Position numbers and translations under genes: made by a program. This document shows, one piece after another, positions 44,611 to 57,750 of a stretch of DNA of 64,000 bases (the stretch's first letter is position 1; the number at the start of each line of letters is the position of its first letter). The notes under the pieces were generated by a model, which made no database searches, was not told where the DNA came from, and saw only the letters and a list, made by a program, of their open reading frames with translations. This DNA comes from Datisca glomerata (lineage: Eukaryota > Streptophyta > Magnoliopsida > Cucurbitales > Datiscaceae). The stretch covers positions 2,623,743 through 2,687,742 of the forward strand of contig QANY01000011.1 in assembly GCA_003255025.1 (NCBI GenBank). The letters are read 5' to 3'.

Positions 44611-45989
44611 GGGAGCGAGAGAGATGGAGAGAGAGAGGGAGAGAGCAAGAGAGAGAGAATGCGAACGAGTGAGCGAGATAGCGAGAGCGAAAGAATGAGA
44701 GAGAGAACAAGTGAGGGAGCGAGGGAGAGGGAGCGAGGGAGAGGGGGGAAAGAGAGAGATAGATAGATAGAGAGAGCGAGGGAGACATGGGAGAAGGAGA
44801 GAGAGAACAAGAGAGAGAACTAGAAGAGAAATAGAGAGGGGGGGCGAGGGTGTGAGAGAGAGTGCAAGATTGGGAGAGAAGGTGAAACAAAGAGAGTGGG
44901 AGAAGGAGATAGTGAGAGAGTGAAAGAGAGAGAGAAGAGAATGAAAGAGGGACAGAGTGAGAGAAAGGGAGAGAGAAGGTGAGAAAGCGAGAGCGAGGGA
45001 GAGAGAGCGAGAGACAGAGAGAGAGCGAGAGAAGGAGATAGTGAGAGAGTTAGAGAGGGAGAGAGAGCGTGAGAGAGAGAGAGAGAGCTAGGGCGGGAGA
45101 GAGAGGGAGAGAGAAAAAGAGAGAGAGGGAGAGAGGGAGAGGGGGAGAGAGAGATAGAGGGAGAGAATGAGAGAGAGAGAAAGAGAGACAGAGAGGGAGA
45201 GAGTGTGTGAGATAGGAAGAAAGAGTGAGGGCGACAGAGAGAAAAGGAGAGAATGAGAGATGGAGAGAGAGAGTGGGCGAGAGAGATGGAAAGAGAGAGG
45301 GAGAGAGCAAGAGAGAAGGAATGCAAACGAGAGAGAGAGATTGCTAGAGCAAAAGTGTGAGAGAGAGAACAAGTGAGGGAGCGTAGGAGAGGGGGAGAAA
45401 GAGAGAGATAGATAGATATAGAGAGAGCGAGGGAGACATGGGAGAAAAAGAGAGAGAAAGTGGGGGAGAGAACGAGAGAGAGAAATAGAAGAGAAAGAGA
45501 GAGAGGGGGCGAGGGTGTGAGAGAGAGTGCGAGATTGGGAGAGAAGGTGAAACAGAGGGAGTGGGAGAACAAGAGAATGAGAGAGCGGGAGAAAATGAGG
45601 GAGAGAAATCGTGGAAGAGATAGAGGGAGATAATGAGAGGGAGTGAGGGAGAGAGAGGGAGAGAGAGAGGGGAGAGAGAGTATGTGTGAAAGAGAGAGAG
45701 AGCGGGAGAGACAGAGAGATAGTGCGAGAAAGAGAGAGAATGATAGTGAGAGACAAGAGAGAGAAAGAGCGAGATAGATAGATATAGAGAGAGCGAGGGA
45801 GACATGGGAGAAAGAGAGAGAGAAAGTGGGGGAGAGAACGAGAGAGAGAAATAGAAGAGAAAGAGAGAGAGGGGGCGAGGGTGTGAGAGAGAGTGCGAGA
45901 TTGGGAGAGTAGGTGAAAAAGAGGGAGTGGGAGAACAAGAGACTGAGAGAGCGGGAGAAAATGAGGGTGAGAAATCGTGGAAGAGAGAG

Positions 45990-47340
45990 AGGGAGATAAT
46001 GAGAGGGAGTGAGGGAGAGAGAGGGAGAGAGAGAAGAGAGAGAGACTATGTGTGAAAGAGAGAGAGAGCGGGAGAGACAGAGAGATAGTGCGAGAGAGAG
46101 AGTGAGAGAGAGAGTGAAAGTGCGAACAAGAGAGAGAGGGGGAGGGAGAATGTGAGAGAGGTAGAACGAGAAAGAGAAAAGGAGAATGATATATAGAGAG
46201 AGAGGAGGAAAAATAGAGATAGAGGGAGAGAATGAGAAAGAGATAGGGGGAAGAGAGAGGGGAAGAGAGAAAGAGTACGATATATAGAGAGAGAATAAGA
46301 GAGAGATAATGGGAAAGATAAACAGAGAATGATATATAGAGAGAGAAGGAGAGAGAGATAGAGGGAGAGAGAGGGGGGAGAGAGAGAGCGAGAGAGAGAG
46401 TGAGAGAGAGAGAGAGCGAGAGAGAGAGAGTGAGAGAGAGAGAGTGAGAGAGAGTGTGAGAGAGAGAGGGGGGAAGAGTACGAAAGAGGGACAGGGAGAG
46501 AGAAAAAGTGAGAGAGGGACGGAGAGAGAGAGGGAGAGAGAGAGAGCAAGAGAGAGCGAGAGAGAGAGCGGGGCGAGAGAGAGAACGAGAGTGGAAAGAG
46601 AGAATGAGAGAGATAATGGGAAAGATAAACAGAGAACGATATATACAGAGAGAGAGAGAGCGAGTGAGAGAGAGAGGGCGGGGGGAAGAGAACGAAAGAG
46701 GGATAGAGAGAGAAAGAGAGAGAGAGAAGGTGAGAGAGAGAGTGAGAGACAAAGAGAGAGCGAGAGAGAGAGATAGTGAGAGAGCGAGAGAGGGAGAGAG
46801 AGAGTGTGTGAGAGAGAGAGGGCTAGGGTGAGCGAGAGAGGGAGAGAGAAAAAGAGAGAGACAGGGCGAGGGAGACATGGGAGAAAGAGAGAGAGAGAGA
46901 AAGTGGGGGAGAGAACGAGAGAGAGAACTAGAAGAGAAAGAGAGAGAGGGGGTGAGGGTGTGAGAGAGAGCGCGAGATTGGGAGAGAATGTGAAATATAG
47001 AGAGAGGGAGAATAAGAGAATGAGAGAGCGGGAGAAAACAAGGGAGAGAAATCGTGGAAGAGAGAAAGAGTGAGGGAGATAATGAGAGAGAGTGAGGGAG
47101 AGGGAGGGAGAGAGGGGAGAGAGAGTATGTGTGAAAGACAGAGAGAGAGTGGGAGAGAAAGAGAGATAGTGCGAGAAAGAGAGAGAGAGATAGTGAGAGT
47201 GCAAGAGAGAGCGCGAGATTGGGAGAGTAGGTGAAACAGAGAGAGAGGGAGAACAAGAGAATGAGAGAGAGGGAGAAAACGAGGGAGAGAAATCGTGGAA
47301 GAGAGAGATAGAGGGAGATAATGAGAGGCAGTGAGGGAGA
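45990..47340. repeat. 1.3-kb segment duplicated at 51.76-53.38 kb
   Basis: Order shared with the second copy: AAATCGTGGAAG, the ATGTGAGA[GT]AGGTAGAACG block, GATAATGGGAAAGATAAACA with AATGATATATAG, a module 2 run, GAGACATGGGAGAA, GAGAATGTGAAATATAG and the GATTGGG pair. The offset is about 5.76 kb at the left and 6.03 kb at the right, so the second copy is about 270 bp longer. Confidence 0.75.
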
Positions 47341-47441
47341 GAGAGGGAGAGAGAGGGGAGAGAGAGTATGTGTGAAAGAGAGAGACAGCAGGAGAGACAT
47401 AGAGATAGTGCGAGAGATAGGAAGAGAGTTAGAGAGAGAGA

Positions 47442-47870
47442 GAGAAAGTGCGAACAAGATAGAAATTGCGAGGCATAGAGGGAATGGGGAAGAGAGAGAG
47501 TGTGAAAGTGCGAACAAGAGAGAGAGGGAGAGGGAGACTGAGAGAGGTAGAACGAGAAAGAAAAAAGGAGAATGATATAGAGAGAGTGGGAGAAAGAGTG
47601 ATGAAGGGAGAGAATGAGAAAGAGATAGGGGGAAGAGAGAGGGGGAGAGAGAAAGTGCGAACAAGAGAGAGAGTGGAAGAGAGAGAATGAGAGAGAGATA
47701 ATGGGAAAGATAAACAGAGAACGATATATAGAGAGAGAGGGAGAAAGTGATAGAGGGAGAGAGAGGGGGGAGAGAGAGCGAGAGAGAGAGAGAGAGGGAG
47801 AGAGTGTGTGAGATAGGGAGACAGAGTGAGGGCGATAGAGAGAAAGTTAGAGAATGAGAGAGGGAGAGAG
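47442..47870. repeat. Copy 2 of the 430-bp segment
   Basis: Offset about 3.26 kb from copy 1. The N at 47877 lies seven bases past its end, and the sequence after the N is of a different module, so the right boundary may be an assembly join. Confidence 0.85.
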
Positions 47871-48231
47871 AGAGGGNTGAGGGTGAGAGAGAGAGTGTGT
47901 GTGATAGAGTGAAAGAGAGAGGGAGAGAGAGCGAGAAATGGAGAGAGAGTGAGAGAGAGAGAGAGAGAGAGTGCGAACAAGATAGAAACTGCGAGGGATA
48001 GACGGATAAAGGGGGAGGGAGAATATGAGAGAGGTACAAAGAGAGATGGAGGGAGAGAATGAGAAAGTGATAGGGGGAAGAGAGAGGGGGAGAGAGAAAG
48101 TGCAAACCAGAGAGAAATTGGCAGAGAGAGAATGAGAGAGAGAGAATGAGAGAGAGATAATGGGAATGATAAACAGAGAACGATATATAGTGAGAGAGGG
48201 AGAGAGAGATAGAGGGAGAGAGAGGGAAGGG

Positions 48232-48268
<37 letters not shown>

Positions 48269-48921
48269 GGAGTGTGAGAGAGAGTGCGAGAGAGAGAGAG
48301 GGGGAAGAGAACGAAAGAGGGACAGATAGAGAGAAAGAGCGAGAAAAGGGACGAAGAGAGAGAGAGGGAGAGAGAGAGATCGGGAGAGCGAGTGAGAGAG
48401 AGAGAGAGAGAGCGGGGTGAAGAGAATGAAAGAGGGACAGAGAGAGAAAGAGAGAGCGAGAAGGTGAGAAGGAGAGAGCAAGGGAGAGAGAGAGAGCGAG
48501 AGATAGAGAGAGCGAGAGAGAGAGAGATTGTGAGAGAGCGAGCGAGCGAGAGAGGGAGAGAGACAGTGAGGGTGAGAGAGAGAGAGAGTTAGGGTGAGAG
48601 AGAGAGGGAAAGAGCGAGAGAGTGAGAGAGAGATAGAGGGGTGAATGAGAGAGAGAGAGAATAAGAGAGAGAGACGGTGAGAGAGAGCCAGAAATGGAGA
48701 GAGAGTGAGAGAGAGAGAAAGTGCGAACAAGATAGAAATTGCGAGGGATAGAGGGAATAGGGGAGAGAGAGAGTGAAAGTGCGAACATGAGAGAGATTGG
48801 GAGAGAGAGAATGAGAGAGAGAATGGGAAAGATAAACAAAGAAAGATATACAGAGGGAGAGAGGGAGAGAGATAGATAGAAGGGGAGAGAGAGGGGGAGA
48901 GAGAGCGAGAGAGAAAGAGCA

Positions 48922-48958
<37 letters not shown>

Positions 48959-48994
48959 GCGAGAGAGAGAGGGGGAAGAGAATGAAAGAGGGAC

Positions 48995-49025
<31 letters not shown>

Positions 49026-50159
49026 CGAAGAGAGAGAGAGAGGGAGCGAGAGAGAGAGCGGGGGAAGAGAACGAAAGAGGGACAGAGAGAATGAAAGAGA
49101 GAAAGAGTGAGAGAGAGGGAGAGCGAGGGAGAGAAAGAGAGAGCGGGGGGAAGAGAGCAAAAGAGGGACAAACTGAGAGAGAGAGAGAGAGAAGGTGAGA
49201 AAGAGAGAGCGAGGGAGAGAGCGAGAGACAGAGAGAGAGTGCGAGAGAGAGAGAGATAGTGAGAGAGGGAGAGAGTGAGAGAGAGAGTTAGGGTGAGAGA
49301 GAGGGAGAGAGAAAGAGAGACAGAGAGGGAGAGACTGCGTGAGATAGGGAGAAAGAGTGAGGGCGACAGAGAGAAAGGGAGAGAATGAGAGAGGGAGAGA
49401 GAGAGGGCGAGAGAGAGGGGGAGAGAGAGGGAGAGAGCAAGAGAGAGAATCCGAACGAGCGAGAGAGAGATAGAGAGAGCGAAAGAGTGAGAGAGAAGAC
49501 AAATGAGGGAGAAAGGGAGAGGTAAGAGGGAGAGGGCATGAGACAGAGAGCGAGAGAGAGAGAGCGAGAGAGAGAGCGAGAGAGAGAGCGAGAGAGAGAG
49601 TGAGAGAAAAAGTACGAGAGAGAGAGGGGAAGGAGAATGAAAGAGGGACAGAGAGAGAGATAGAGCGATAGAGCGATAGAGGGACAGAGAGCGAGAAAGG
49701 GAGGGAGAGAGAGCGAGAGAGAGAGCGGGGCGAGAGGGAGAGCGAGAGAGGGGGAAGAGAATGAAAGAGGGATAGAGAGAGAAAGAGAAATAGAGGGACA
49801 GAGAGAGAGAGAAGGGGAGAGAGAGTGAGGGAGAGAGCGAGAGAGAGAGCGGGGGGAAGAGAACAAAACAGGGACAGAGAGAGACAAAGGGAGAGAGAGA
49901 AGGTGAGAAAGAGAAAGTGAGGGAGAGAGAGCGAGAGACAGAGAGAGAACGAGAGAGAGAGAGACAGTGAGAGAGCGAGAGAGGGAGAGAGCGTGAGAGA
50001 GAGAGAGCAAGGACGTGAGAGAGAGAGCGGGGTGAGAGAGAGAGAGCGGGGCGAGAGAGAGAGAGTGGGGTGAGAGAGAGTGAGAGAGAGGGGGAAGAGA
50101 ATGAAAGAGGGATAGAGAGAGAAAGAGAGAGGGACAAAGAGAGAGAGAGGGAGNGAGAG

Positions 50160-51700
50160 ATAGATAGATAGAGAGAGAGCGAGGGAGACATGGGAGAAAG
50201 AGAGAGAGAAAGTGGGGGAGAGAATAAGAGAGAGAACTAGAAGAGAATTAGAGAGGGGGGTGAGGGTGTGAGAGAGAGTGCAAGATTGGGAGAGAAGGTG
50301 AATTAGAGAGAGTGGGAGAATAAGAGAATGAGAGAGCGGGAGAAAACGAGGGAGAGAAATCGTGGAAGAGAGAGAGAGGGGGAGATAATGAGAGGGTGTG
50401 AGGGAGAGAGAGGGACAGAGAGGGGAGAGAGAGTATGTGTGAAACAGAGAGACAGCGGGAGACACATAGAGATAGTGTGAGAAAGAGAGAGAGAGAGAGA
50501 TAGTGAGAGAGCAAGAGAGAGAGCGAGAGGGCAAAGAGAGAGAGAACAAGAGAGAGAGGGAGTCTGTGAGATAGGGGGAGAGAGTGAGGGCGAGAGAGAG
50601 AGTGAAAGAGAGTGAGAGAGAGAGAGAGTGCGGACAAGATAGAAATTGCGAGGGATAGAGGGAATGGGGAAGAGCGAGAGAGTGAAAGTGCGAACAAGAG
50701 GGAGAGAGGGTGAGAGAGATAGAACGAGAAAGAGAAAAGGTGAATGATATAAAGAGAGAGAGGGGGAGAAAGAGAGATGGAGGAAGAGAATGAGAAAGAG
50801 ATAGGGGGAGAGAGAAAGTGCGAACAAGAGAGAGCGGGAGAGAGAGAATGAGAGAGAGATAATGGCAAGATAAACAGAGAACGATATATAGAGAGAGAGG
50901 GTGAGAGAGATAGAGGGAGAGAGGGGGGAGAAAGAGCGAGAGAGAGAGCCAGAGAGAGCGAGAGAGAGAGAGCAAGGGAAGGGAATTAATAAGTGACAAA
51001 GAGAGAGAAAGAGCGAGAGAGGGACGGAGGGAGAGAGGGAGAGAGAGAGGGAGAGAGAGAGGGAGAGAGAGAGCGGGCCGAGAGAGAGAGGGAGAGAGAG
51101 AGCGGGCCGAGAGAGAGAGGGAGAGAGAGAGCGGGCCGAGAGAGAGTGGGGCGAGAGAGAGAGCGGGGCGAGAGGGGGAAGAGAACGAAAGAGGGACAGA
51201 GAGAAAGAGAGAGAGAGGGACGGAGTGAGAGAGGGGGGAGAGAGAGCGAGAGAGAGAAAGAGAGAGCGGGGGGAAGAGAACGAAAGAGGGACAGAGAGAA
51301 AGAAAGAGAGAGAAAGAAAGAGAGAGAAAGTGAGAAAGCGAGCGAGGGAGAGAGAGCGAGAGATAGAGAGAGTGAGAGAGAGAGATAGTGAGAGAGTGAG
51401 AGAGGGAGAGAGAGCGTGAGAGAGAAAGAGAGCTAGGGACAGATAGAGTGAGGGAATGAGAGGGAGAGGGGGAGAGAGAGGGAGAGAGAGAGAAGGGGAG
51501 AGACAGGGCGAGAGAGGGAGAGAGAAAAAGAGAGAGAGGGAGAGATGGAGAGAATGAGAGAGAGAGAAAGAGAGAGAGGGAGAGAGTGTGTGAGATAGGT
51601 AGAAAGAGTGAGGGCGACAGAGAGAAAATGAGAGAATGAGAAAGGGAGAGAGAGAGAGTGGGCGAGAGAGATGGAAAGAGAGAGGGAGAGAGCAAGAGAG
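50160..51700. repeat. 1.5-kb segment duplicated at 56.29-57.75 kb
   Basis: Shared rare words include GAATTAGAGAGGGGGG, TGCAAGATTGGG (50282, 56406), GACACATAGAGATAGTGTGA and GGGAATTAAT (50981, 57108). The offset is about 6,124-6,127 bp across the left and middle and falls to 6,062 near the CTAGGG word (51433, 57495), which implies one or more indels totalling about 65 bp. Confidence 0.8.
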
Positions 51701-51759
51701 AGAGAGCGGGAGAAAACGAGGGAGAGAAATCGTGGAAGAGAGAGAGGGAGATAATGAGA

Positions 51760-53380
51760 GGGAGTGAGGGACAGAGAGGGAGAGAGAGAAGGGAGAGAGA
51801 GTATGTGTGAAAGAGAGAGAGAGCGGGAGAGACAGAGAGATAGTGCGAGAGAGAGAGAGTGAGAGAGAGAGTGAATGTGCGAACAAGAGAGAGAGGGGGA
51901 GGGAGAATGTGAGATAGGTAGAACGAGAAAGAGAAAAGGAGAATGATATATAGAGAAAGAGGGGGAGAAATAGAGATAGAGGGAGAGAATGAGAAAGAGA
52001 TAGGGGGAAGAGAGAGGGGAAGAGAGAAAGAGAACGATATATAGAGAGAGAGAATAAGAGGGAGATAATGGGAAAGATAAACAGAGAATGATATATAGAG
52101 AGAGAAGGAGAGAGAGATAGAGGGAGAGAGAGGGGGGAGAGAGAGCGAGTGAGGGAGAGTGAGAGAGAGAGCGAGAGAGAGAGAGTGAGAGAGAGAGAGA
52201 GTGAGAGAGAGAGAGTGAGAGAGAGAGTGCGAGAGAGAGAGGGGGAAGAGTACGAAAGAGGGACAGGGAGAGAGAAAAAGCGAGAGAGGGACGGAGAGAG
52301 AGAGGGAGAGGGAGAGAGCGAGAGAGAGCGAGAGAGAGTGCGGGGCGAGAGAGAGAACGAGAGTGGAAAGAGAAAATGAGAGAGAGATAATGGGAAAGAT
52401 AAACAGAGAACGATATATACAGAGAGAGAGGGAGATAGTGATAGAGGGGGAGAGAGAGGGGGGAGAGAGAGCGAGAGAAAGAGAGCGAGAGAGTGAGAGA
52501 GAGAGAGCGAGAGAGAGAGTGTGCGAAAGAGAGAGAGGGGGGAGAGAATGAAAGTGGGACAGAGAGAGAAAGAGTGACAGAGGGACAGAGAGAGGGAGGG
52601 AGAAAGAGGGAGAGAGAGAGCGGGGCGACAGAGAGAGAGGGAGAGAGAAGGGGAGAGAGAGAGCGAGAGAGAGCGAGCGAGAGAGAGAGAGCGGGGGAAA
52701 GAGAATGAAAGAGGGATAGAGAGAGAAAGAGAGAGAGAGAGAAGGTGAGAAAGAGAGAGTGAGAGACAGAGAGAGTGCGAGAAAGAGAGAGATAGTGAGA
52801 CAGAGAGATAGTGAGAGAGCGAGAGAGGGAGTGAGAGAGTGTGTGAGAGAGAGAGAGCTAGGGTGAGCGAGAGAGGGATAGATAGTTAGAGAGAGACAGG
52901 GCGAGGGAGACATGGGAGAATGAGAGAGAGAGAGAAAGTGGGGGAGAGAACGAGAGAGAGAACTAGAAGAGAAAGAGAGAGGGGGCAAGGGTGTGAGAGA
53001 GAGCGTGAGATTGGGAGAGAATGCGAAATATAGAGAGAGGGAGAATAAGAGAATGAGAGAGCGGGAGAAAACAAGGGAGAGAAATCATGGAAGAGAGAGA
53101 AAATGAGGGAGATAATGAGAGAGAGTGACGGAGAGGGAGGAAGAGAGGGGAGAGAGAGTATGTGTGAAAGAAAGAGAGAGAGTGGGAGAGAAAGAGAGAT
53201 AGTGCGAGAAAGAGAGAGAGATAGTGAGAGTGCAAGAGAGAGCGCGAGATTGGGAGAGAAGGTGAAACAGAGAGAGAGGGAGAACAAGAGAATGAGAGAG
53301 CGGGAGAAAACGAGGGAGAGAAATCGTGGAAGAGAGAGAGAGAGGGAGATAATGAGAGGCAGTGAGGGAGAGAGAGGGGA
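51760..53380. repeat. Second copy of the 1.3-kb segment
   Basis: Partner of 45990-47340. The private pair GAATGCGAAATATAG and GCGCGAGATTGGG (53009, 53248) matches 46976 and 47217. Confidence 0.75.
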
Positions 53381-54030
53381 GAGAGTGTATGAGTGAAAGA
53401 GAGAGACAGCGGGAGAGACATAGAGATAGTGCGAGAAAGAGAGAGAGAGAGATAGTGAGAGAGCAACAGAGAGAGAGATAGTGAGAGAGCAAGAGAGAGA
53501 GCGAGAGGGCAAAGAGAGAGAGAACAAGAGAGAGGGAGTCTGGGAGATTGGAGAGAGAGTGAGGGCGAGAGAGAGAGAGACTGAAAGAGAGTGAGAGAGA
53601 GAGTGCGAACAAGATAGAAATTGCGAGGGATAGAGGGAATGGGGAAGAGCGAGAGAGTGAAAGTGCGAACAAGAGAGAGGGGGAGGGAGAATGTGAGAGA
53701 GGTAGAACGAGAAAGACAAAAGAAGAATGATATATATAGAGAGAGAGGCAGAAAGTGAGATGGAGGGAGAGAATGAGAAAGAGATAGGGGAAGAGAGAGG
53801 GGGAGAGAGAAAGTGCGAACAAGGGAGAGAGTGGGAGAGAGAGAATGAGAGAGAGATACTAGAAAGATAAACAGAGAACGATAAATAGAGAGAGAGGGTG
53901 AGAGATAGAGGGAGAGAGGGGGGAGAGAGCGAGAGAGAGAGAGCCAGAGAGAGAGAGTGAGAAAAAGTGCGAGAGAGAGCGAGGGAAGAGAATGAATGAG
54001 TGATAGAGAGAGAGAGCGAGAGAGGGACGG

Positions 54031-54061
<31 letters not shown>

Positions 54062-55726
54062 GAGGGAGTGAGAGAGAGCGGGGCGAGAGAGAGCGACAGA
54101 GAGGGGGAAGAGAACGAAAGAGGGACAGAGAGAGAAAGAGAGAGAGGGATTGAGAGAGAGAGGGGGAGAGAGAGAGCGAGAGAGAGAGCGGGGAGAAGAG
54201 AATGAAAGAGGGACAGAGAGAGAGAAAGAGAGAGAGAAGGTGAGAAAGCGAGAGCGAGGGAGAGAGAGAGCGAGAGACAGAGAGAGAGCGAGAGAGAGAT
54301 AGTGAGAGAGTGAGAGAGGGAGAGAGAGCGTGAGAGAGAGAGAGCTAGGGCGGGAGAGAGAGGGAGAGAGAAAGAGAGAGAGGGAGAGAGGGAGAGGGGG
54401 AGAGAGAGATAGAGGGAGAGAATGAGGGAGAGAGAAAGAGAGACAGAGAGAGAGAGAGCAAGGGAAGAGAATGAATCAGTGACAGAGAGAGAAAGAGCGA
54501 GAGAGGGACGGAGAGAGAGAGGGAGAGAGAGAGGGAGAGAGAGAGGGAGAGAGAGAGAGGGAGTGAGAGAGAGCGGGGTGAGAGAGAGCGACAGAGAGGG
54601 GGAAGAGAACGAAAGAGGGACAGAGAGAGAAAGAGAGAGGGACGGAGAGAGAGCGGGGGAGAGAGAGTGCGAGAGAGAGAGAGAGCGGGGGGAAGAGAAT
54701 GAAAGAGGGACAGAGAGAGAGAAAGAGAGAGAGAAGGTGAGAAAGCGAGAGCGAGGGAGCGAGAAAGCGAGAGATAGAGAGAGAGTGAGAGAGAGAGAGA
54801 TAGTGAGAGAGAGAGATAGTGAGAGAGTGAGAGGGAGAGAGAGAGAGCTAGGGCGGGAGAGACAGGGAGAGAGGGAGAGGGGGAGAGAGAGATAGAGGGA
54901 GAGAATGAGAGAGAGAGAAAGAGAGACAGAGAGGGAGAGAGTGTGTGAGATAGGTAGAAAGAGTGAGGCCGACAAAGAGAAAAGAAGAGAATGAGAGATG
55001 GAGAGAGAGAGAGTGGGAGAGAGAGATGGAAAGAGAGAGGGAGAGAGCAAGAGAGAGAGAATGCAAATGAGAGAGAGAGAGGGAGAGAGCAAGAGAGAGA
55101 GAATGCGAACGAGAGAGAGAGATAGCGAGAGCAAAAGAGTGAGAGAGAGAACAAGTGAGGGAGCGAGGGAGAGGGGGAGAAAGAGAGAGAGATAGATAGT
55201 TATAGAGAGACAGGGCGAGGGAAACATGGGAGAAAGAGAGAGAGAGAAAGTCGGGGAGAGAACGAGAGAGAGAACTAGAAGAGAAAGAGAGAGGGGGCGA
55301 GGGTGTGAGAGAGCGTGAGATTGGGAGAGAAGGTGAAATATAGAGAGAGGGAGAACAAAAGAATGAGAGAGCGGGAGAAAACAAGGGAGAGAAACCGTGG
55401 AAGAGAGAGAGAGTGAGGGAGATAATGAGAGAGTGAGGAAGAGGGAGGGAGAGAGGGGAGAGAGAGTATGTGTGAAAGAGAAAGAGAGTGTGGGAGAGAA
55501 AGAGAGATAGTGCGAGAAAGAGAGAGAGAGAGATAGTGAGAGAGCAAGAGAGCGACATTTGGAGAGTAGGTGAAACAGAGAGAGAGGGAGAACAAGAGAA
55601 TGAGAGAGCGGGAGAAAACGAGGGAGAGAGTGAGGGAGATAATGAGAGAGAGTGAGGGAGAGGGAGGGAGAGAGTGAGGGGAGAGAAAGTGTGTGAGATA
55701 GGGAGAGAGTTAGAGAGAGAGAGAGA

Positions 55727-56116
55727 GAAAGTGCGAACAAGATAGAAATTGCGAGGCATAGAGGGAATGGGGAAGAGAGAGAGTGTGAAAGTGTGAACAA
55801 GAGAGAGAGGGAGAGGGAGACTGAGAGAGGTAGAACGAGAAAGAAAAAAGGAGAATGATATAGAGAGAGTGGGAGAAAGAGTGATGGAGGGAGAGAATGA
55901 GAAAGAGATAGGGGAAGAGAGAGGGGGAGAGAGAAAGTGCGAACAAGAGAGAGAGTGGAAGAGAGAGAATGAGAGAGAGATAATGGGAAAGATAAACAGA
56001 GAAAGAGATAGAGGAAGAGAGAGGGGGGAGAGAGAGCGAGAGAGAGAGAGAGAGAGGGAGAGAGTGTGTGAGATAGGGAGACAGAGTGAAGTCGATAGAG
56101 AGAAAGTTAGAGAATG
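55727..56116. repeat. Copy 3 of the 430-bp segment
   Basis: Offset about 8.28 kb from copy 2. It has lost about 40 bp that includes the ACGATATATAG word, and reads AAAGTGTGAACAAG where the others have AAAGTGCGAACAAG. Confidence 0.8.
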
Positions 56117-56289
56117 AGAGAGGGAGAGAGAGAGAGGGCGAGAGAGATGGAGAGAGAGAGGGAGAGAGCAAGAGAGAGAGAGAATGCGAACGAGAGAGAG
56201 AGATAGCGAGAGTGAAAGAATGAGAGAGAGAACAAGTGAGGGAGCGAGGGAGAGGGAGCGAGGGAGAGGGGGAAAGAGAGAGATAGATA

Positions 56290-57750
56290 GATAGAGAGAG
56301 AGCGAGGGAGACATGGGAGAAAGAGAGAGAGAAAGTGGGGGAGAGAACAAGAGAGAGAACTAGAAGAGAATTAGAGAGGGGGGGCGAGGGTGTGAGAGAG
56401 AGTGCAAGATTGGGAGAGAAGGTGAAACAGAGAGAGTGGGAGAATAAGAGAATGAGAGAGCGGGAGAAAATGAGGGAGAGAAATCGTGGAAGAGAGAGAG
56501 AGAGGGGGGGAGATAATGAGAGGGTGTGAGGGAGAGAGAGGGAGAGAGAGGGGAGAGAGAGTGTGTGTGAAAGAGAGAGACAGCGGGAGACACATAGAGA
56601 TAGTGTGAGAAAGAGAGAGAGAGAGAGATAGTGAGAGAGCAAGAGAGAGAGCGAGAGGGCAAAGAGAGAGAGAATAAGAGAGAGAGGGAGTCTGTGAGAT
56701 AGGGAGAGAGAGTGAGGGCGAGAGAGAGAGTGAAAGAGAGTGAGAGAGAGAGTGCGAACAAGATAGAAATTGCGAGGGATAGAGGGAATGAGGAAGAGTG
56801 AGAGAGTGAAAGGGCGAACAAGAGAGAGAGGGTGAGAGAGATAGAACGAGAAAGAGAAAAGGTGAATGATATAAAGAGAGAGAGAGGGAGAAAGAGAGAT
56901 GGAGGAAGAGAATGAGAAAGAGATAGGGGGAGAGAGAAAGTGCGAACAAGAGAGAGCGGGAGAGAGAGAATGAGAGAGAGATAATGGCAAGATAAACAGA
57001 GAACGATATATTGAGAGAGAGGGTGAGAGAGATAGAGGGAGATAGGGGGAGAGAGAGCGAGAGAGAGAGCCAGAGAGAGAGCGAGAGAGAAAGAGAGAGC
57101 AAGGGAAGGGAATTAATGAGTGACAGAGAGAGAGAAAGAGCGAGAGAGGGACGGAGGGAGAGAGGGAGAGAGAGGGAGAGAGAGGGAGAGAGAGAGCGGG
57201 CCGAGAGAGAGAGAGCGGGGTGAGAGAGAGAGCGGGGTGAGAGGGGGAAGAGAACGAAAGAGGGACAGAGAGAAAGAGAAAGAGAGGGACGGAGTGAGAG
57301 AGGGGGAGAGAGAGAGCGATAGAGAGAAAGAGAGAGCGGGGGGAAGAGAACGAAAGAGGGACAGAGAGAAAGAAAGAGAGAGAGAAAGTGAGAAAGCGAG
57401 CGAGGGAGAGAGAGAGAGCGAGAGATAGAGAGAGCGAGAGAGAGAGATAGTGAGAGAGTGAGAGAGGGAGAGAGAGCGTGAGAGAGAGAGAGAGCTAGGG
57501 AGAGATAGAGGGAGGGAATGAGAGGGAGAGGGGGAGAGAGAGGGAGAGAGGGAGAGGGGGAGAGAGAGAGATAGAGGGAGAGAATGAGAGAGAGAAAGAG
57601 AGAGAGAGGGAGAGAGTGTGTGAGATAGGTAGAAAGAGTGAGGGCGACAGAGAGAAGAGGAGAGAATGAGAAAGGGAGAGAGAGAGAGAGTGGGCGAGAG
57701 AGATGGAAAGAGAGAGGGAGAGAGCAAGAGAGAGAGAGAATGCGACGAGA
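56290..57750. repeat. Second copy of the 1.5-kb segment
   Basis: Partner of 50160-51700. Diverged relatives that keep the GAATGAATGAGTGA variant of the same site occur at about 53990 and 61150. Confidence 0.8.

Noticed and set aside
47847..52988. 1,713-codon minus-strand open frame
   Set aside because: Ser/Leu/Pro text only, crosses two N bases and all satellite modules, and the other frames are also largely open. CT repeats contain no stop codon.
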